Shown here piece after piece: positions 6,794-15,500 of a stretch of DNA of 15,500 nt. The DNA comes from Anaerolineae bacterium. Its GTDB lineage: Bacteria; Chloroflexota; Anaerolineae; Aggregatilineales; UBA3940. Each line of letters opens with the position of its first letter. Position 1 is the stretch's first letter. The translations under genes were made by a program, and so were the position numbers. Location: NCBI GenBank assembly GCA_016926985.1, contig JAFGNO010000069.1:1-15500 (forward strand), in the 5' to 3' direction. The notes under the pieces are model-generated. The model was given only the letters and a program-made list of their open reading frames with translations, searched no databases and was not told the origin of the DNA.

Positions 6794-9700
6794 GTGAACA
6801 GACAAGGATGGGAGCAAAGGAGAATTCTCCTTTGCTCCCACCTTCCCTCTCCGGCAAGGCAGCCTGATTGCTCCCTGCTGGAGACCTGTGACACCTGCAG
6901 ATTTTCGATCAGGAGGTTGTGTGAACACTCCCGCAGTAAGAATGACCGGTATCACCAAGTCCTTTCCCGGATTGTATCGCTCGGTCCTTGCCAATGACCG
7001 GGTAGACCTGTCCATTGAAAAGGGTGAAATCCACGTCATTATCGGGGAAAATGGTGCCGGGAAATCAACTCTGATGAACATCCTCTACGGCCTGTTGGAG
7101 CCGGATCAGGGACATATTGAAGTGTTGGGAAAACCTGTACAGATCTCATCCCCACAGCGGGCGATTGATCTGGGGATTAATATGATCCACCAGCACTTTA
7201 TGCTTATCCCTTCCTTCACGATTGGAGAAAACATCGTTCTGGGAGATGAGCCACACCTCAGCCTGCTTCTGGACCGACGAAAGATCCGCCGTATCGTCAA
7301 AGAGCTTTCAGAAGAGAGCGGAATGACTGTAAATCCGGATAGCGTGGTCCGTGACACTGCCGTCGGAGTTCAGCAGCGGGTCGAGATTCTCAAATCACTT
7401 TACCGCCAAGCCCGTATCCTCATCCTGGATGAACCCACCGCTGTCCTCACCCCCCAGGAAATTGATGAACTATTTCAAGCGCTGCGCACGCTGGCCCGCC
7501 AGGGTGCCACCATCATTCTGATCACACACAAACTCCCTGAGGTGATGGCAATCGCCGATCGTGTAACTGTACTCCGTGATGGCGCTGTAGTCGGGCGCCT
7601 TGAACGTGAGGAGCTGGAAGAACAGCGCATGGCGGAAATGATGACCGGTCGTCCCTTTATCTGGAAGGAATTCGTCCGAGCGAAGCAAACTGGTGAGCCA
7701 GTCCTCACCGTCCACGAGTTGCACTATCGCGATGAACGGGGAATACCTGTGGTAAACGGTGTGTCGTTTTCGATCCGCGCCGGCGAGATTGTCGGGATAG
7801 CCGGAGTGGCACACAACGGACAGGAGGAACTAGGAGAGCTCATCACTGGCCAACGGTCCTCTATATCTGGCTCAATCCATCTGCAAGGAAAGGATATCAC
7901 GAATGCTTCCGTACGCCATATCCGCGAAATGGGGATGGGCCACATTCCGGATGATCGCTATGGCGAAGGATGTGCGCGAGAAGCCAGCCTCTCACGTAAC
8001 CTCATTATGGGACTGCATGATCATCCACCATTGGGCGGGTCTTTCTTCCTGAAGCAAGGCCAAATCAACCGATGGGTCGGGAAGCTGATCGATGAATACG
8101 CGATTAAAACCAACCACCAGGACATGCCAATCCAATCACTTTCCGGCGGCAATGTACAAAAAGCCATCGTTGCAAGGGAGATGAACATTGCGCATCGCTG
8201 TCTGATCGCAGAGCAGCCCTCACGCGGCATCGACATTGGTGCAGCAGAATTTATCTACGATCGCATCAATGAGCTGCGCAGCCAGGGAGCCGGCATTCTG
8301 TTGATTTCCACTGATCTCAACGAGATCCTGCGCCTGAGTGACCGCATTCTGGTGATCTACAACGGCCGTATTGTTGGAGAACGAAGTCCCGAACAAACCT
8401 CACCCGAAGCCCTGGGTCTGTTAATGGCAGGAATCGAATCATGAGCAAAACCCCAGCCAACACTCTACCAACTGCTTCCAAACAACCCTCCGGTCGGGAA
8501 CTGTTGATGCAGCTTGTACACAACCCCCGCCAGCAGCATCAACTGATTGCAGCAGGCCAGATAGCCCTGTCGATTGTTCTGGCACTGTTGATCGGCGCAG
8601 GATTGATTCTGATTGTGGGTGAGAATCCACTTGTGGCATATTCAGCGCTGTTCCGGGGAGCTTTCGGCAGCGGACCGGCTCTGGCCCGCACCCTGCGCGT
8701 CTCGAGCCCTTTGATCCTGAGCGGTCTGGCAATCGCTGTCGCCTTCCGTGCCGGGATGATCAATCTCGGAGTGGAAGGATCGCTGTACCTGGGTGCATTT
8801 TCAGCTGCTCTGGCAGGGATCTACATCCAAGGTTTGTCACCGGCCCTGCACCTGCCCGTCGCCCTGTTAATCGGAGCCATCACGGGTGGCGTGTGGGCAT
8901 TCATCCCTGGCCTGCTTAAAGCGCGCGCTGGAGTGGATGAAATCGTTGCTACCCTGATGCTCAACTATATCGCTGTCCTGCTGGTCGATTACCTGGTTCT
9001 GACATATTTCCTGGATCCGGTCATCGGTACAACAAGCGATCGGCCCGCCACCGTGCCCATCCCCGAGAGCGCCAAGCTTCCTTTCATCAGCGAAAAATAC
9101 GGACTGACAATCGGCATCGCAATTGGTGTGGTACTCGCCCTGATCCTGGCCTGGATGTACCTGCGAAGCAAATGGGGTTATGAATCTGACATGACAGGGT
9201 TCAACCGCCGCTTTGCCCATTTTGGCGGTGTGAACACCACACGCGTTGGCCTGATAGCCATGATCCTCAGCGGTATGCTTGGCGGCCTTGCCGGGGCAAC
9301 GGAGAGCCTCGGCGTCTATGGCCGTTATGTTTCGGGGTTTTCCACCGGTATCGGGTTTGACGGCATCGCCGTGGCACTCATGGGCAATCTTAATCCCATT
9401 GGTACCATGATTGGAGCTGTCTTCTTCGGCGCTCTCAAGAATGGAGGTGCCTCGATGGAGCTAGCCACCAATGTTCCCCGTGACGTAATCCTGGTGGTTG
9501 AAGGCTTGATCCTCTTGGTTGTCACCGCCCGCCAGCTGTTCGTGTTTCTGCGCCTGTCCACTCAGGACAGTAAGGAGGACTGAGCTGTGATCGCCGATAT
9601 CTTTACCGCCGGCATGCTGGCTGCCACAATACGGATTGCAACCCCGCTGTTATTTGCAGCCATCGGCGCGGCTCTGTCTCTCAAGGTCAACCTTTTCAAC

Positions 9701-12700
9701 ATCGCCATAGAGGGATTCATGCTGATTGCTGCATTTCTGGCCGTGTACCTCTCCTCGCTGTTGGGTGACCCCTTCCTTGCCCTGGCCATCACTCTTCTTG
9801 TGACAACCATTGCAGGGCTGCTGTACGGCTTCGTTACCATTTCGCTCGGCTCCGATCATATCATTGCCGGCCTGGGTTTCAACCTGCTGGCAACCGGATT
9901 GACTACCTGGGTACTGCAGTCCATACTGAAATCCCCCGGGGGATTCATGGATCCTTCCGTGAAGGGACTGCCTGTTATCAGGATTGGGTTTATCCCACAG
10001 GAATCCTTTGTGGGCCAGGTCCTGTCCGGCCACGACATTCTCACCTACGGTGCCTGGCTTCTGGCTATACTCGCTTACTTTTTCATCCACCAGAGCGGTG
10101 CCGGATTGCGTCTGCGAGCGACTGGTGAACATCCACTGGCGGCAACCACAGCTGGTATCCGCACCCTTTTCTGGCAGTATTTTGCTGCCGGACTGACAGG
10201 TACGCTGTGTGGACTGGCTGGGGCTTCCATCTCTCTTTCGCATCTGCAGATGTTTTCACAAGGCATGACTGCCGGGCGCGGGTTCATCGCATTTGCCGCT
10301 GCAACCTTCGCCCTGGGCAACATCCCTGGCACGACACTGATGGCCGCCTTATTCGCCTTTTTCGGCAGCATCGCCATCCGACTGGAGGGCTTCGGACTCC
10401 CTACCCAGTTTGTGCAGATGATCCCATACCTGGTAACCCTGGCGGCCCTATTCTTCGCCCGGCGGAAATCAGCGCAGTAGGAGGCAGTACTCAATGACAA
10501 CAACACACATCGGTGTGATTGGTTCAGGGGAAAATGTCCCTGAACACGTCCTCCAGGATGCAGAAGCGATCGGAACACTGATTGCCCAGGCCGGGGCCGC
10601 CCTGGTCTGCGGCGGTCGTTTCGGCGTCATGGAAGCAGCCTGCCGCGGCGCAAAAGCCGCAGGTGGCCTCACCATCGGCATCCTGCCCGGCCTGTCCCGC
10701 TCAGAAGGTAATCCCTACGTTGATGTCCTCATCCCGACAGGCCTGGGTTATGCCCTGCGGAACATTATCACTGTCCGCTCCAGCGATGCGATCATCATGC
10801 TGCACGGCGAAGTTGGCACTCTCAGCGAAGCGGTCTTCGCATACCAGCACGGCAAACCCCTCGTGGCAATGCGATGCAGCGGTGGGTGGGCTCATCGACT
10901 GGAAGAAACCGCTTTCGATCACGGCGCACACCTCGACAGCCGGGGCCTGATGCACATCCACTATGCCGACCGTCCTGCCGAGGCGGTGAAGCTCGCACTC
11001 GATCTGATCGGCACGGTGCCGGAGCCATCCAAAATATGAGCTGTAACCAGAGCCTGTACGAGAAACCAAAAGAAAGTATGCCTGCATTCTCCCTGCCAGA
11101 CGCGCTGCTGGGTCGCCCCTGGGATATCGTAACCATCGGGAATGCCAAGCTCGAGATGGTCGCCCAGGTGCCGCATTGGCCCGAAGCCGGCGGGCAGCAC
11201 GACGCATCGATGTCCAGGCCTGTTCTTTCAGCCGGGGGCTGCGCCACCAACGTGGCCTGCTTGGCTGCTCGTTTCACGGCCTCCACTCGTATGATTGCGC
11301 GGATGGGCAGCGGTCAGTACAGCCAACCAGTCCAGGCAGAGCTGGAACGATCGGGCGTCGATCCAGAATGGCTCATCCCCATGGAAGGATCCGAAGGGAA
11401 TCTGCTCATTATTGCTACCGACCCCGCTGGTGACTGGATGGTCTTAAGCTACATGGACCCTGATCTGGAACTGCGTCCGGAGGACATACCCCCGGAAAGC
11501 GCGTTCCAGGACGTTCGCTTTCTGCATATCGACGGATTCAGCCTGGAGACCCCTCATCAGAAGAAGGCGGTCGAGCTTGCCATAGAGCGCGCCCACGCCA
11601 GTGGTTGCCTGGTCTCAATCGATGCGGCCGTGCCAGTTGCCAAGGCACAACCGGAATATCTGGCAAAGCTGTTTAGAAGCTGCGATTTTGTGTTTGCCAA
11701 TCAGGCGGAAGCACTGGCAGTAACCGGACATCCTACAGTCCCGGATGCTCTGGATACCCTTCAACACATGGGAGCCCGGGTTACCTGCGTGAAAATGGGT
11801 CCAGAGGGATCATGGATCCTGACTCCTACACTCCGGGCACCGGTGCCTGCGTTTAAAGTGCAGGTTGTGGATACACTGGCAGCAGGGGATGCGTTGATCG
11901 CAGGCCTGCTGACTGCACTGAGCCAAGGCCGCCCCCTGATGGAAGCCGCTCGCTGGGGAAGCGCAGCTGGAGCGCTGGCTTGCACAGGGTCTGGTTCATT
12001 ATCCCGTTGGTTCTCAAGCCATGATGTGCAAAAACTGATGGATACCGGAAGTTCCACAGCAGAACGGACAGATTGAAATCCGTACGTCGTTCACAAGGGC
12101 AGCATTGTGTAGTTCGAGGAGGTTTTTGTGCCTGATTTAAAACTTACATCCCTTCATCAAGGCTTCGGAGCCCAGTGTAAACCAACCGACATTGGACGCT
12201 ATGTCCTGGTGCCCGGCAGCCAGCAGCGGGCAAGGCAGTTTGCCAGTGCCATGACGCAGCCACGCGAAATCGGAATGCACTATGAATTCCTGCTGCTCAC
12301 AGGCAAAATTGACGGTACGCCCGTCACTGCCTGCTCAACCGGTATTGGAGGCAGGTCGACCAGCATTGCTGTTACTGAGCTGGCAGAGCTGGGGGGGCAC
12401 ACCTTCCTCAGGGTTGGGGTCACAGGTTCGCTCCAGTCAGATGTCCGGGTTGGGGACCTGATAATTGCCGCTGGCGCCGTACGGATGGACAAGACAAGTG
12501 AACATTTCATTCCGATTGAATACCCGGCAGTCGCTCATTTTGAGGTTGTAGCTGCCCTCGTTGCTGCTGCCCAGCAGAACGGCTTCCGTTACCATGTTGG
12601 TGTGGGTGCCACATCCTCCTCTTTTTACTGTGGTGAAGGCACCAGCGGACACAACGGCTACCGCCATTCAGCAATGGACTCGATTAAATCCGATCTGCAA

Positions 12701-15500
12701 GCAGCGGGCGTGTACGACTGGGACACTGAAACCGCTACCCTGTTCACCCTCTGCGGACTGTATGGCCTTCGCGCCGGACGGGTTAACGCCGTGGTTGATG
12801 ACCCTGAGACTGGCGCCTACAACCCCATCGGTGAAGCCAACGCTGTGAAAACCGCTCTTGATGCTGTACGCATCCTGATCGCCTGGGACAGGGAAAAAGC
12901 CCGTAGAGGTAATCAGTATGCCCTGCCAGCCTACCCGGAACAGCCAGTCCCGTAGTCATCCAGGAGACATCATGACACAACCACGGAAATTCGTGCATAG
13001 CAATTTTGGCGGAGAGTGCTTCCCGGGCGACATCGCGCCCTATGTCTTTCTCCCCACTGACGCCCATCAGGTCGAAATGCTCGTAGGCCACTGGGATACA
13101 GCCCGACGGATCACACACCACTACGAATACCTGATCTACACCGGAACCTTCCGTGGAACCCCGGTTTCAGCCTGCTCCACTGGCCTGGGTGGGATGTCGG
13201 TAGCCATCGCAATAGAAGAACTTGCCCCACTAGGTGCCCAAACCTTCCTGCAACTCGGTCTTTCAAGTTTGCCTGACACAAGCTCGGAAACAGGCAATCT
13301 TCTGATCGCCAGCGGAGCTGTGCGATTCGACGGCACCAGCATGGACTATGTTCGACCGGAATACCCTGCCATAGCCCACTTCGAGCTTGTCATGGCCGCC
13401 GCGGCAGCCGCAGAGCAACTGGGATTCCCCTACCGGATTGGCATCGTCTCCTCAATGGCTTCCTCCGGAGCGCATATCAAGACTGGCTTGCACCGCTTCC
13501 TGTACGATCACACAGATTCAATGCGCGGAACACTCAATCGGGTTGGTGTGATGGGAGGCAGCGGGGAGGAAGCTACTCTGTTTGTACAAAGCACGATCTA
13601 TGGATTGCGTGCAGGTTCAATCAATGGCTTCCCCTTTGGCCGGGACGGGGAGAACACCTGGATCCTTACGGATTTGCAGGAATTGGAAAACAGGGTGATG
13701 CAAGCTGGCCTGGAAACCATGGCTGTGCTGGCTGCCTGGGATCAATGGAAGAAGCGTGAAAGTGTCCCCTATATCACACCCCATCTACCTGAATCTTGAT
13801 GGGTGTAGCAGGAGACTGGTCTTATAGGATTGCCCTGTACACTTCCAGGAGATGGAACTCGCCCAGGACTACGCTGCCCTCCTTACACAGATGGGTTGGA
13901 TCATTATCAGTGGTCTGGCTGAGGGCTGTACTACCGCGGCCCATGGGAACTGGTTACAAAGTTGTGGTCTCACCATGGCTGTGATGGCAACATGCCTAGA
14001 TACGGTCATGCCTGCCGGCAACCGCAAACTGCCCCCTGACTTGCAAGATGCCGTATCCCCCTCGCACAGCTGCGCTGCCAGGGAATAGATCCGGGCAATC
14101 CTCAAGAAGCGTTCGAATTCATCAGTTAGCAATACCCCCTCCCTGTTTCTCCGGATCAGGGTGTCCGAGTACTGATCTGCACCAGGCTTGCCAGCCTCCG
14201 GTTTGAAACATTCATGATTTTTGCCAATGGAAGAAACGCTTTATAGGGGGATCCGTCCTGGTAAAGATCGAAAAGGTGTAGACGGCGAAGATCGGTTCTT
14301 TGAAATTAAAAAAAAATTATTGCATAGTCATTCGATCCCGCACACCCTACACACCAGTCACTCCACGATATCCTCGGGTAGGGGAGTCAATCGTAATACC
14401 AATCATTTTCTTCCGGATCAATCATATCGAAACAGGGTGGATTATTTTGATCGTACTGTTTTACTGTTACATAACAATTATAAATACGCCCATTCAACTC
14501 ATGATGCAGTAATTTTTGGACCCTCGAATGTGTATACCCACAGATTAATTGTTCATCTTTCTCAAAATCGACAAAATAGACCCAGACTCTCTCTGGTTCC
14601 TTTTCTATAAGCCCTTTTACGTATGGACTCGTTATACTTCGAGAGAAAGGAAAGTTATAACTGTAATTTATCCCCTTCAGTAATTGATCGTCGTTCTGCT
14701 CAGGTTCAAATTCCAGAAATCTATTCCAGTCGGTGGGTGTCATTATTACCATCCATTATTTCCAGGGAGATTATTCTTCTGTATATCTGAGCTGGGGGAC
14801 CATTCTCTTCATTGAATTGATCATCGGGATAGGACGGGCATCCTATTAGTCGACCAAGGCCGAAAGGAAAGTCATGACCGATCCACTAGATTGTACAGCA
14901 CCAGTTCAATCGTGGAAACCGATGGTAACAGAAGGGGAAGCATTACCAGAGCCGCTCCGATCTGATCACCGAAACCATGCACTTCGAGCAGGAACAGTAC
15001 CTTGGTGCTGTTCCACATAAACTGTCCCCTTCGCGTCGAGGTCACGCCTATGGATTCAAGACCAGAACCGTCAACAGACAAGTTGAGAGGATCCAGTTTG
15101 AGGTGCTGCAAGTTCGGCATGGGGCCTTCTATCCAGAAGCGCTTGAAAAAGAGCTATGCAGCGAGCGGGCATTGACCCTTTCTCTGGCTGTGATGGTTGT
15201 ACAAGGGGTCTCCATAATACTTGGAGGGACGAAAACCGAGAAGCTCTGTGGAATAGCAGTAAGCAGAATGCAGAAGAGCAGAGCTGCAGAAAAGGCGGAC
15301 GAAATATTGTACGCATGGTGAAATCATGCATTGGGAGAGACCGAATATCTTTATCCTGATATGGTAGTATAAAATTGTCCTGCAATGGTCCCGGCCCCCC
15401 CACCCTCAACCTGTGCTACGATAATCTTGAAAGGGGGCACCATGCGTAAACCGATCCGCTTTCTGTTCCCGGTCCTGCTGCTCGCCCTCCTGCCCGGTCC

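Overview
The window looks like a chromosomal piece of a mesophilic, moderately GC-rich bacterium. A Chloroflexota (Anaerolineae-like) host is my best guess. It rests on the style of the Glu/Ala-rich lipoprotein N-terminus, the IS256-type transposase relic and the general protein style; no rRNA or marker gene confirms it. Three kinds of DNA lie side by side.

Left part (1-4630). A leftward gene is cut by the window edge and has a very good promoter carrying two direct 10-bp repeats, probably an operator. About 0.75 kb without a convincing gene follows. Next is a leftward 327-aa protein with a HEPN-type R-N-x3-H motif, then another 0.6 kb non-coding stretch. A rightward two-gene unit then pairs a protein of an uncharacterised family (DUF6994-like) with a PD-(D/E)XK nuclease-fold protein resembling the PGN_0703 family of putative restriction endonucleases. 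HEPN protein, unknown partner and nuclease together look like an accessory, possibly defence-related, locus. This is the best candidate here for an undescribed system.

Central part (4631-13799). A compact rightward nucleoside uptake and salvage locus begins with a consensus promoter and a palindromic operator in front of a GntR/HutC regulator. It continues with a BMP-family nucleoside-binding lipoprotein, a perfect 32-bp palindrome, a double-NBD ABC ATPase, two membrane permeases, a LOG/TIGR00725-type Rossmann protein, a PfkB-family sugar/nucleoside kinase, and two tandem 275-aa paralogues of the uridine phosphorylase family. The second paralogue has lost recognisable phosphate-binding residues. 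A plausible logic is uptake of an unusual nucleoside, then either phosphorolysis, or phosphorylation by the PfkB kinase followed by N-glycosidic cleavage of the monophosphate by the LOG-like protein.

Right part (13800-15500). This is a decay zone: a frameshifted DprA-like relic, an AT-rich leftward gene that seems broken or truncated, a frameshifted IS256-family transposase relic, and finally the start of an exported protein that runs off the right edge. No tRNA, rRNA, CRISPR array or intact insertion sequence was seen.
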